Positions 9,010 through 15,511 of a DNA stretch of 38,987 nucleotides are shown here, one piece after another. The stretch is from an uncultured Clostridia bacterium (GTDB taxonomy: Bacteria > Bacillota > Clostridia > Lachnospirales > CAG-274). The position numbers and the translations under genes are program-made. Location: the NCBI GenBank assembly GCA_947591605.1, contig CANQDF010000022.1, positions 1-38,987 on the forward strand, read 5' to 3'. Every line of letters begins with the position of its first letter. Position 1 is the first letter of the stretch. The notes under the pieces were generated by a model that was given only the letters and a program-made list of their open reading frames with translations, was not told where the DNA came from and did not search any database.

Positions 9010-10092
9010 ATGAAGGATAAAATAAGCACAAGGCAGGTATGTGCGCTCATTGTGCTGGAAACACTCGGTGCAGGCTTTGTGGCGGTGCCCTGCCTTGCAC
9101 TGCTGCTTTCGGGGCGTGACGGGCTTGCGGCAATAATAATTGCCGCATCGGTCACAGCGGCATATGCGGTATTTACGGTAAAATGTATGCAGAAATACGG
9201 CGGTGCGGATATGTTTGCCGCCTGCGAAAAAGCCATGGGGTCTGTGAGCGCCGCCGCACTTAGGTGCGGCTTTGCGGTAAAAGCGGTGCTTTTTTCGGGC
9301 TTTTGCCTGCGGGTCTTTGCGGAAACCGCCACCGAGGTTATAGAAAGCGATATCCCCTATACGGCAGTTATGCTTACAATGGGGCTTTTGATACTCTATG
9401 TATCATCGGGAGGGGCAAAGGTGCGCAGCAGGCTTGCGGAGCTGCTTGTGCTGCCTGTTGCTGCGGTTTTGATCTTTATTTTTTTGTGCGGCATATCGGG
9501 GCAGAACGGCGACGAGCTGCTGCCCGTGTTTGCCGAAAAGGGCAGTCATATATTGGCAGGCAGTGCAGGGCTTGCACTGTGGTTTTATCCGCTCGAATAT
9601 GTGCTGACGGATATGCCGCATATTTCCGTAAGGGACGGCAGGCTTATAAAAAGCTGCGTAAAGGCGGTGCTGTTTTCGGGCTTTATCATGGCAGGGGTAT
9701 TTGCCCTCACTCTTATAAGGTTCGGTGCGGAGCAAATGGCGGATATGAGCTATCCCGTGCTTGAGATGATGTACAGCGTAAATCTGCCCGGCTCGTTTAT
9801 CGAACGGCAGGAGGGGCTTATGCTCGGCATATGGACCTGCGGTGTGTTCTTTTCCGCAGGAGGAGCCATATATCACGGAGCGTGCCGATGTGAGGAGATA
9901 TTTAAGCTGTCACCTCTGCCCGCCTGCACCCTTTGTGCAGCTGCGGCGCTTGTTGTGGGCATGCTTCCCTCGGGCGGTGCGGAAGCAATGGAGTATATGA
10001 CAGCTGCCGTGCTGTTTGCCGAGGCAATATATCTTGTTATATTGCCGCTTGTATTGTGTACTGCGGCTTGTATTGGAGGAGTAAAAAAATGA
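9010..10092 (+). CDS. gerKB: Spore germination receptor subunit B (GerB permease)
   Basis: The 360-aa protein has about ten hydrophobic segments and begins KISTRQVCALIVLETLGAGFVAVP, typical of GerB proteins, which belong to the APC transporter superfamily and bind the germinant. The start at ATG 9010 follows AGGTAGGTG. A GTG at 9001 directly after the gerKA stop is the alternative. The last 4 bases overlap gerKC (ATGA), indicating translational coupling. It would sit in the spore inner membrane beside the A subunit. Confidence 0.9.
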   Translation: MKDKISTRQVCALIVLETLGAGFVAVPCLALLLSGRDGLAAIIIAASVTAAYAVFTVKCMQKYGGADMFAACEKAMGSVSAAALRCGFAVKAVLFSGFCLRVFAETATEVIESDIPYTAVMLTMGLLILYVSSGGAKVRSRLAELLVLPVAAVLIFIFLCGISGQNGDELLPVFAEKGSHILAGSAGLALWFYPLEYVLTDMPHISVRDGRLIKSCVKAVLFSGFIMAGVFALTLIRFGAEQMADMSYPVLEMMYSVNLPGSFIERQEGLMLGIWTCGVFFSAGGAIYHGACRCEEIFKLSPLPACTLCAAAALVVGMLPSGGAEAMEYMTAAVLFAEAIYLVILPLVLCTAACIGGVKK

Positions 10093-11057
10093 AAGCTGTA
10101 TTTGCAGGTGTTTTGCTCTGCCTTATGCTTTGCGGATGCGGTGTTGAGCCCGAGGACAGGAGCTTTGTTACCGCCGTAGGTATTGCGGAGGACGGTTCGG
10201 TCTGTCTGCTCACCGCCGAGGGCACTGCGGACAGCGAGGAAAACGAAAAGGACAAGCCCGTAATCGAGGCAAAGGGCAGCGGACTTGCCGAGGCAATAAA
10301 AAACTGCGGTATAAAAAGCAGCGGCGATCTGTTTTTCGGTCATACTATGCTGTGTGTAACAGACAAGGATATTTTTAAGGACAAAAACGATGTAAGGCGT
10401 ATAACGTCATTCCTGGAGGCGGATACGGGCATAAGCCGCAGGGTCATAATACTGGCGGCAGACGATCCGTCGGAGATACTTAAAGGCAAAGGGGACGGAA
10501 AAAGCGCACCCGACTTTGCAAAGCAGCATTACAGAGCCCATAAGGATCTGGCTGCGGTCGAGCTGGACAGGCTTTGCAGGGCGCTTGCCGAGGACGGCTG
10601 CATAGTGCTGCCCGTAATAGAGCAAAGGGATAAATTTTTTGAAATAAACGGTGGACTTATGCTTGTTGACGGAGTGCTTAAAAGGGAGCTTGACGCCAAA
10701 CAGACGGAGTATATATCGTGGCTTATCGCAAGCGACTCAAGGCCTGTGCTCTCCTTTGAGGACGAGGAACGTAGCATGAGCGCAAAAATAACCGATAAAT
10801 CGGTTAAGGTGACCGAGGAGGCTGTGGAGATAACGGTGGGTATAGATACCGATGATGAGGAAAACGAGGAGAAAATAAGGTCGCTCTGTACAAAGCGTAT
10901 AGCCGAGGATGCAAAAAAGGGGCTTGACCTTTTGCAGGAAAACGGCTGTGATCTGATAGGTATGCACCATACCTTTGAAAAAAACGGACACGGAGATGAT
11001 TACTCCCCCGAGGTGTTTAAGAATATGAAGATAGATGTCAAAGTAAGCTGTATGTAA
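10089..11057 (+). CDS. gerKC: Spore germination lipoprotein subunit C (GerC)
   Basis: The 322-aa protein starts with a lipoprotein signal (hydrophobic stretch then L14-C15-G16-C17, modified Cys17). The signature VEPEDRSFVTAVGIAEDG corresponds to the conserved start of GerC proteins. The conserved GDLFFGHTMLCVTDKDIF region and RRVIILAADDPSEIL segment follow, then the C-terminal domain ending in KNMKIDVKVSCM. At 322 residues it is shorter than many GerC proteins (often 370-400), with the middle linker reduced. It begins inside the gerKB stop with GGAGGA 7 bases upstream. Its stop codon lies in the first unit of a 14-bp tandem repeat. Confidence 0.9.
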   Translation: MKAVFAGVLLCLMLCGCGVEPEDRSFVTAVGIAEDGSVCLLTAEGTADSEENEKDKPVIEAKGSGLAEAIKNCGIKSSGDLFFGHTMLCVTDKDIFKDKNDVRRITSFLEADTGISRRVIILAADDPSEILKGKGDGKSAPDFAKQHYRAHKDLAAVELDRLCRALAEDGCIVLPVIEQRDKFFEINGGLMLVDGVLKRELDAKQTEYISWLIASDSRPVLSFEDEERSMSAKITDKSVKVTEEAVEITVGIDTDDEENEEKIRSLCTKRIAEDAKKGLDLLQENGCDLIGMHHTFEKNGHGDDYSPEVFKNMKIDVKVSCM

Positions 11058-11087
11058 AGAGCTGTATGTAAAGAGCTGTATGTAAAG
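11046..11087 (+). repeat. Three tandem copies of a 14-bp unit
   Basis: AGCTGTATGTAAAG is repeated three times without mismatch. The first copy encodes the last codons and stop of gerKC. The other two are non-coding and probably arose by replication slippage. Confidence 0.95.
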
Positions 11088-11102
11088 CAACCTTATCTAA
11101 AA
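11081..11102 (+). repeat. Left arm of an outer inverted repeat around the recombinase module
   Basis: The core AACCTTATCTAAAA (11089-11102) is perfectly inverted at 12048-12061. Flanking bases TGTAA(A)G match with one indel and one substitution. The two arms enclose a terminator, the invertible promoter and the recombinase, about 990 bp in all. Confidence 0.7.
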
Positions 11103-11139
11103 ATGACCCTTGTCCCAAATACGGGACAAGGGTCATTTT
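11100..11139. terminator. Bidirectional terminator between gerKC and the invertible segment
   Basis: A perfect 17-bp stem (11100-11116 with 11123-11139) has a 6-base loop and ends in TTTT. It terminates the ger operon. On the other strand it would stop transcripts from the invertible promoter in its present orientation. Confidence 0.92.
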
Positions 11140-11190
11140 GTGTACAATTTTAAAATTTTTTATAAAAAACATACCTTGACAGTTTTTGTC

Positions 11191-11217
11191 ATGTTACTCA
11201 ATATATAATTGTGTAAC
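11191..11217 (+). repeat. Left 27-bp inverted repeat of the invertible segment
   Basis: The sequence starts ATGTTACTCAATATA and ends TTGTGTAAC. Its exact reverse complement is at 11348-11374. The sequence outside the repeat is not inverted. Confidence 0.95.
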
Positions 11218-11252
11218 ATCAAGTATGTACAAAAAACGCTGATTTATACAGG

Positions 11253-11276
11253 TTACAAAAGTATTTTTGTTTGTAA
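11253..11276 (-). promoter_or_regulatory. Inverted repeat over the predicted start site of the invertible promoter
   Basis: TTACAAA (11253-11259) and TTTGTAA (11270-11276) form a 7-bp dyad that covers the expected transcription start near 11273. It could be an operator or an RNA hairpin at the 5' end. It lies inside the invertible segment, but on inversion it would flip to the upstream side of the promoter's present start. Confidence 0.35.
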
Positions 11277-11279
11277 TTC

Positions 11280-11308
11280 ATTATAGCATTGAATTAAAAT
11301 TTTGTCAA
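11280..11308 (-). promoter_or_regulatory. Perfect-consensus sigma-A promoter, presently pointing left (OFF)
   Basis: On the minus strand TTGACA (11303-11308), a 17-base spacer and TATAAT (11280-11285) are a full consensus match. Transcription would run toward the terminator at 11100-11139 with no gene in between. Inversion of the segment would direct it into the recombinase and the lectin/cohesin genes. Confidence 0.9.
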
Positions 11309-11347
11309 TACTTGTGTATTTCAGGGTTTTTTTACTCAAAAGCATAG

Positions 11348-11374
11348 GTTACACAATTATATATTGAGTAACAT
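11348..11374 (+). repeat. Right 27-bp inverted repeat of the invertible segment
   Basis: This is the exact reverse complement of 11191-11217. It ends 11 bases before the recombinase ATG, immediately upstream of the ribosome binding site GGGAGG. Confidence 0.95.
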
Positions 11375-11385
11375 AGGGAGGAAAA

Positions 11386-11955
11386 ATGAACAATACAAAA
11401 CCTATAAAATCAGTAGAGAATGTACAAAAGCTTAAACAGTATTACTTGGAAAGGGGTGAATACAGAGATCATCTTCTCGTTACAATATGCCTTAACAGCG
11501 CTTTGCGTATAAGCGATGTGCTTAAGCTTAAATGGGAGGATATCTATGACACAAATAAAAAAAATACATTCAATACCCATATAGAGCTTAAGGAGCAAAA
11601 AACGAGAAAAATCAACTTGGTTTATATAAACGAGTCTATAAAGGATGCTGTAAAAAAATATATCAATGCTGTCGGCACAAGACCCCGTAACGGATATATT
11701 TTTACAGGCAGCGGCAATAAACCTATCACACGTATGCAGGCATATAGGATAATAAACAGAGGCGGCAAAAGCATCGGGCTTGATATAAGCCCGCATTCGC
11801 TGAGAAAAACCTTTGGTTACCATGCCTGGAAACAGGGTGTACCACCCGTACTGCTTATGCAGATATACAATCACAGCTCTTTTGAAATAACAAAACGTTA
11901 TCTGGGTATTACACAAGAGGAAAAAGACGAAGTTTATCTGGAAGTACAGTTGTAA
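11386..11955 (+). CDS. Small tyrosine recombinase (FimB/FimE-type invertase)
   Basis: The 189-aa protein is essentially only the catalytic domain of a phage-integrase-family recombinase. Candidate catalytic residues are R41 (ALRISDVLKLKW), K72 (EQKTRK), H137 and R140 (PHSLRKTFGYH), H163 (IYNHSS) and Y172 (KRYLGI). The N-terminal core-binding domain of XerC/D is absent; this size is that of FimB/FimE-like phase-variation invertases. The ATG has GGGAGG six bases upstream. It lies 11 bases from the invertible promoter segment, on which it most likely acts. In the present orientation no clear promoter drives it, so expression may depend on the ON state or weak read-through. Downstream, after 356 non-coding bases, is the lectin/cohesin operon. 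Confidence 0.9.
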   Translation: MNNTKPIKSVENVQKLKQYYLERGEYRDHLLVTICLNSALRISDVLKLKWEDIYDTNKKNTFNTHIELKEQKTRKINLVYINESIKDAVKKYINAVGTRPRNGYIFTGSGNKPITRMQAYRIINRGGKSIGLDISPHSLRKTFGYHAWKQGVPPVLLMQIYNHSSFEITKRYLGITQEEKDEVYLEVQL

Positions 11956-11972
11956 GAGGGGCAATAATATTT

Positions 11973-11997
11973 GTACTCCCCTTACTCTGCGTACTCA
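11973..11997 (+). repeat. 25-bp dispersed intergenic repeat, copy 1
   Basis: GTACTCC-CTTxCxCTGCGTACTCA matches 35358-35382 at 22 of 25 bases. Both copies lie just downstream of a coding region and near a hairpin, which suggests a small interspersed element. Confidence 0.6.
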
Positions 11998-12047
11998 ATT
12001 GCCAAAGGGGCTTGTCGCAAAACTATATTATTCAATAAAAAATGGAA

Positions 12048-12068
12048 TTTTAGATAAGGTTACTTACA
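12048..12068 (+). repeat. Right arm of the outer inverted repeat
   Basis: TTTTAGATAAGGTT (12048-12061) is the exact inverse of 11089-11102. The next bases ACTTACA continue the match with one substitution and one indel. Confidence 0.7.
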
Positions 12069-12086
12069 AGATATCTTCAAGTAACT

Positions 12087-12190
12087 TTGGCGTCGCAGAC
12101 TAATATCCGCAGGACGAGCTTTGCCCGTCCGAGGAAAAGAGCGAGTTCAGCGTAATTTCCGCAGGAAATTAGCAAAACTTTATGCGCCAA
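12087..12190. repeat. Compound hairpin element (REP-like)
   Basis: TTGGCG (12087-12092) pairs with CGCCAA (12185-12190). Between them are a GGACG/CGTCC hairpin and a CAGCG-TAATTTCC-GCA-GGAAATTA-GC hairpin (12149-12173). The CAGCGTAA...TTAGC frame recurs at 38916-38942 with different arm bases, so this looks like a family of small structured repeats. No coding potential is visible. Confidence 0.5.
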
Positions 12191-12231
12191 CCATCGGGAG
12201 GCACGAGGCTCTTTATTCATTGTGAAAAAAA

Positions 12232-12257
12232 TGAATGAAATGCTGGCATTTCATTCA
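12232..12257. promoter_or_regulatory. 12-bp inverted repeat upstream of the lectin gene
   Basis: TGAATGAAATGC (12232-12243) and GCATTTCATTCA (12246-12257) are perfect inverse copies with only 2 bases between them. It lies 55 bases upstream of the lectin gene start. An operator-like dyad or an RNA hairpin is possible. Confidence 0.45.
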
Positions 12258-12258
12258 A

Positions 12259-12283
12259 GGGGATGTTGCAAAGCAACACCCCC
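12259..12283 (+). promoter_or_regulatory. Leader hairpin just upstream of the lectin/cohesin gene
   Basis: GGGGATGTTGC-AAA-GCAACACCCCC forms a strong stem and is followed by TAAATAAATA rather than a clean T run. It is 23/25 identical to the reverse complement of the terminator that ends the operon (17133-17157). It may attenuate read-through from the recombinase, or be a 5' UTR structure. No convincing independent promoter was found between 11956 and 12311. Confidence 0.5.
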
Positions 12284-12311
12284 TAAATAAATATGAAATG
12301 GGGGAAGCTTT

Positions 12312-15300
12312 ATGCTGAAAAAATTAACAAGTATTTTGCTGTCTGCTGTTATCATATGCAGCAATTCCGTGTTTTTCGGTACGGAAGTATTTGCACGCAT
12401 TGACGGTACTGCTCATTTTAGCCGTGCTTATACTCTTACGGGGAACGGTGCCGATGACATCGTAAGCGTAGCAAGAGCACAGGTAGGCAAAAACGGCGGT
12501 CAGCTGGGTTACTCGTACAGCACAAGCAATGCAAACAGCGGCGAGGAATGGTGTGCGGATTTTGTAAGTGACTGTGCGATCCTGGCAGGTCAGTCCTCGG
12601 CAATTCCCGCAAATGCAGGCTGCAGTGCTATGCAAACCGCAATAAAAAATGCAGGCGGCAGCTATATATCTGCAAGCCAGGCGAGGGCAGGCGATATTTT
12701 ATTTTACGGTTCCGGCGGAAGCGCACATGTGGAAATAGTTTATGCACAAAGGGGCAGTTCGTTAAGCACATTGGCTACCATAGGCGGCAACAGCGGCAAC
12801 AGTCATAATTACTACTCTTTGGTAAAGGACCATCCCTCACAGGGCAGCAGTCCGGTTCCTTATGCGGTAATGAGGCCCAATTACCGTGTAAACGGCAAAA
12901 ATCCGGAAGGTGTAATAGACGACATATCACCTGTTACCGGCGGCGTTCATGTTGGAGGTTGGGCAATTGACAAAGACGATTTATCTGCATCGTTGGAAAT
13001 ACATGTATATATCGGCGGAGAGGCAAGTCCGAGTGTAGAATGCCATTCTATAAAAGCAAACAAAGAAAGAAAAGACGTAGATAATGTTTATCACTATGGG
13101 GTTAACCATGGGTTTGATGAAATAATACGTACAGGTAAATCAGGCAATCAGGCAATATACGTTTATGCAATAAATGTTGGCTCGGGCAATAATGTTTTAT
13201 TGGGTTCAAAAACCGTAAATATACCCAAAGACAGCGTTGATCCCACAATAAGCAATATTAAAATTACCAACATTACCGAGGATGGATACACTGTATCATG
13301 TACGGTTACGGATAATGAAGGTGTAGGACGTGTAAGGTTCCCAACCTGGACAGCAAATGCTGTCAACGGAAATGAGCAAGATGATATAGAATGGTATGTG
13401 TTTACGGAAGATGCCAATGCAAAATCGATCACCGCTTATCATAGAGTTAAAACAAGTGATCATAAAAACGAGTCGGGTATTTATCATAACCACATTTATG
13501 CTGCCGACCAAAGCGAAAATGAGATAAGTGTTGTTGCTCCTTCGGTAAATGTACCTATTGCAAGGGATCATATACCGACAGAAATATTTACATATAACGG
13601 AAGTACATATGCGATATATGACGACGCTATGAGCTGGACAGATGCCGACAAGCTTTGCAAGAATATAGGAGGACATCTGATATCCATAACAAGCCAAGGA
13701 GAAAGCGAAGAAATAGCAAAATATATCAATGAAAATAACAGATATTGGATAGGTTTGTCCGATACTGCCAAGGAAGGCACATTTGCCTGGAGAAACGGAG
13801 AAAGCTTTAACTATAATAATTGGGCTGACGGCGAACCCAATAATAAGGGTGATGAAGATTATGTAGAGTTATATGTAAGTTCTAAAAAGAGTTTATGGAA
13901 TGACACTTCAAATGATGAATATACAAAAGGAACCTTTTATCAATACGGATTTATTTTTGAAATAGAGGATTCTTCTATTAAACTTAATAAGACAAGTTAT
14001 TTCGGAAATAAAAAGTATGAGTTTTATAAAACAGCTGTTCCGTATTCCGTTGCCGAATACTATGCAAGGCAAAAAGGCGGACATGTTGTTACGATCAATT
14101 CAGCCGAGGAAAATGAGTTTGTAGGAAATAACCTTATAGGTTCCATGACATGGCTTGGTGTAACAAGAAAAGACAATGAATTTAAAAATATAACAGGTGA
14201 ACCCCTTGATTATGCAAATTGGGCCGACGGCGAACCCAACAACGACTGTGGCAGAGAAAATTATGTACTTATGCTTTCCGACAAGAAAAAATGGAACGAT
14301 TGCACAAATGCAACAGGAGCATATTTTGTAATAGAATATGAAGATGTTTCGGATATAGGAACCGATTTTACCGGTTACATTTATAATGTAGGTACACGGA
14401 GAGTACTTACGGCAAATTCCGATAACAATGTTGTAGTGGAAACCGACAAAGGAACTCCAAACCAAAGATGGTTGTTCAAGCGGGGGGATGACGGATACTA
14501 TACTATAATAAACACAAGCAACAATTATTGTTTGGATAACTTTGATGCAACCGGAGCCCCCAATTCCAATGTATGGGTTTATCCGGCAAACGGATCATCG
14601 GCGCAAAAGTGGCAGTTATATGAGTTATCGGACGGATGTTACTTTATTATGCCGCAATGCAGCTCGGGTACTTGTATAGATGTTTTGAATAATGAAGGTA
14701 AGGACGGTGTAAATGTACAGCTGTACGACTGCAGTGCAAAAAATAATACCGCTCAACAGTTTATCATCTATAAAAATGACGGAAGCATAGCTAATAAGAC
14801 CACCGAAACCACTACCGAAACAACAACTAAAACCACTACCGAAACCACTACCGAAACAACCACACAGGGCAAAACCGATACACAAGACCCCGGTAATACC
14901 GACAGCAATATGTACATATCAACGCCCGCATATGTGGGTGTAAACAGCGAGTTTACGCTCAGCGTCAATATGCAGGATGCTCCGGAGGCGGCAGGCGGTG
15001 AGTTTGTGCTGGAATATGACCCGGATATATTGCAGGTAACGGATACATCGGCAGGCGAGGCTATGAGCCGCAACTCTATATCACCTGTATTAAGCCCCAA
15101 TTACGATAAAAATAAGGTGTATTTTACATTTGCCAATGCACAGGACAAGGATATAAACGGTACCCTGCTTAATGTAAAATTTAAAGCTGTCAAAGAGGGA
15201 AAAGCACAATTTAAGCTCTCCCATGTAAGCTTTTCGGATTATGAGCTCAATGACCTCTATCTTACGACATCGGGCGGCAGCACGACCGTATCCGATACCG

Positions 15301-15494
15301 TAATGGGTGATGTAAACGGAGATAAGGAGATAAATTATAAGGATTCAATACTTATCCTCAGGGACAATGCCAAAACATACAGCTTGACGGAGTCGCAAAA
15401 AAATGTTGCGGACGTCAACAAAGACGGGTCTGTCAATTACAAGGATTCTATTATGATACTTAGGTTTGCCTCAGGCGGCAATGTTTCGTTTTAA
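12312..15494 (+). CDS. Large secreted CHAP / C-type lectin / ricin-B / cohesin / dockerin protein
   Basis: The 1060-aa protein carries, in order: signal peptide (1-29); CHAP amidase-like domain (about 45-188, Cys81 in GEEWCADF, His139 in SAHVEIVY); a GBS-Bsp-like segment (about 198-305, VHVGGWAID); an Ig-like region (about 306-415); C-type lectin domain 1 (about 424-552, EPN 508-510, WND 529-531); C-type lectin domain 2 (about 562-677, EPN 641-643, WND 661-663); ricin-B beta-trefoil (about 685-823, QxW/QxF at 718, 765, 815); Thr/Glu linker (829-851); cohesin-like domain (about 866-985); and type I dockerin (998-1052, two DVNxDxxxNYKDSIxIL calcium loops). EPN sites suggest mannose-type sugar binding. 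The CHAP part would cleave peptidoglycan amide bonds. GGGGGA precedes the ATG. It heads a three-gene unit downstream of the invertase and may be phase-variable. Confidence 0.92.
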   Translation: MLKKLTSILLSAVIICSNSVFFGTEVFARIDGTAHFSRAYTLTGNGADDIVSVARAQVGKNGGQLGYSYSTSNANSGEEWCADFVSDCAILAGQSSAIPANAGCSAMQTAIKNAGGSYISASQARAGDILFYGSGGSAHVEIVYAQRGSSLSTLATIGGNSGNSHNYYSLVKDHPSQGSSPVPYAVMRPNYRVNGKNPEGVIDDISPVTGGVHVGGWAIDKDDLSASLEIHVYIGGEASPSVECHSIKANKERKDVDNVYHYGVNHGFDEIIRTGKSGNQAIYVYAINVGSGNNVLLGSKTVNIPKDSVDPTISNIKITNITEDGYTVSCTVTDNEGVGRVRFPTWTANAVNGNEQDDIEWYVFTEDANAKSITAYHRVKTSDHKNESGIYHNHIYAADQSENEISVVAPSVNVPIARDHIPTEIFTYNGSTYAIYDDAMSWTDADKLCKNIGGHLISITSQGESEEIAKYINENNRYWIGLSDTAKEGTFAWRNGESFNYNNWADGEPNNKGDEDYVELYVSSKKSLWNDTSNDEYTKGTFYQYGFIFEIEDSSIKLNKTSYFGNKKYEFYKTAVPYSVAEYYARQKGGHVVTINSAEENEFVGNNLIGSMTWLGVTRKDNEFKNITGEPLDYANWADGEPNNDCGRENYVLMLSDKKKWNDCTNATGAYFVIEYEDVSDIGTDFTGYIYNVGTRRVLTANSDNNVVVETDKGTPNQRWLFKRGDDGYYTIINTSNNYCLDNFDATGAPNSNVWVYPANGSSAQKWQLYELSDGCYFIMPQCSSGTCIDVLNNEGKDGVNVQLYDCSAKNNTAQQFIIYKNDGSIANKTTETTTETTTKTTTETTTETTTQGKTDTQDPGNTDSNMYISTPAYVGVNSEFTLSVNMQDAPEAAGGEFVLEYDPDILQVTDTSAGEAMSRNSISPVLSPNYDKNKVYFTFANAQDKDINGTLLNVKFKAVKEGKAQFKLSHVSFSDYELNDLYLTTSGGSTTVSDTVMGDVNGDKEINYKDSILILRDNAKTYSLTESQKNVADVNKDGSVNYKDSIMILRFASGGNVSF

Positions 15495-15511
15495 AGAAAG
15501 AGGTGCTATTT

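Larger units (their letters stand above)
11191..11374. other. Invertible DNA segment carrying a promoter (putative phase switch)
   Basis: Two perfect 27-bp inverted repeats (11191-11217 and 11348-11374) enclose 130 bp. The enclosed DNA holds a perfect-consensus sigma-A promoter on the minus strand. The -10 hexamer (11280-11285) lies exactly at the centre of the segment, so inversion leaves it in place and moves the -35 box to the other side. A tyrosine recombinase gene begins 11 bases past the right repeat. In the flipped state the promoter would start about 94 bases upstream of that gene. The sequence shows the repeats and promoter; inversion itself is inferred. Confidence 0.85.

Noticed and set aside
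11176..11209. Plus-strand promoter TTGACA...TATAAT before the invertible segment
   Set aside because: The spacer is 22 bases, too long for sigma-A; the match is probably fortuitous, though it could supply weak transcription of the recombinase.
12006..12046. Weak promoter (TTGTCG-18-TAAAAA) before the lectin gene
   Set aside because: Both boxes match only 4 of 6 and several hairpins follow; not enough to call, but it should be tested because it bears on the phase-variation model.
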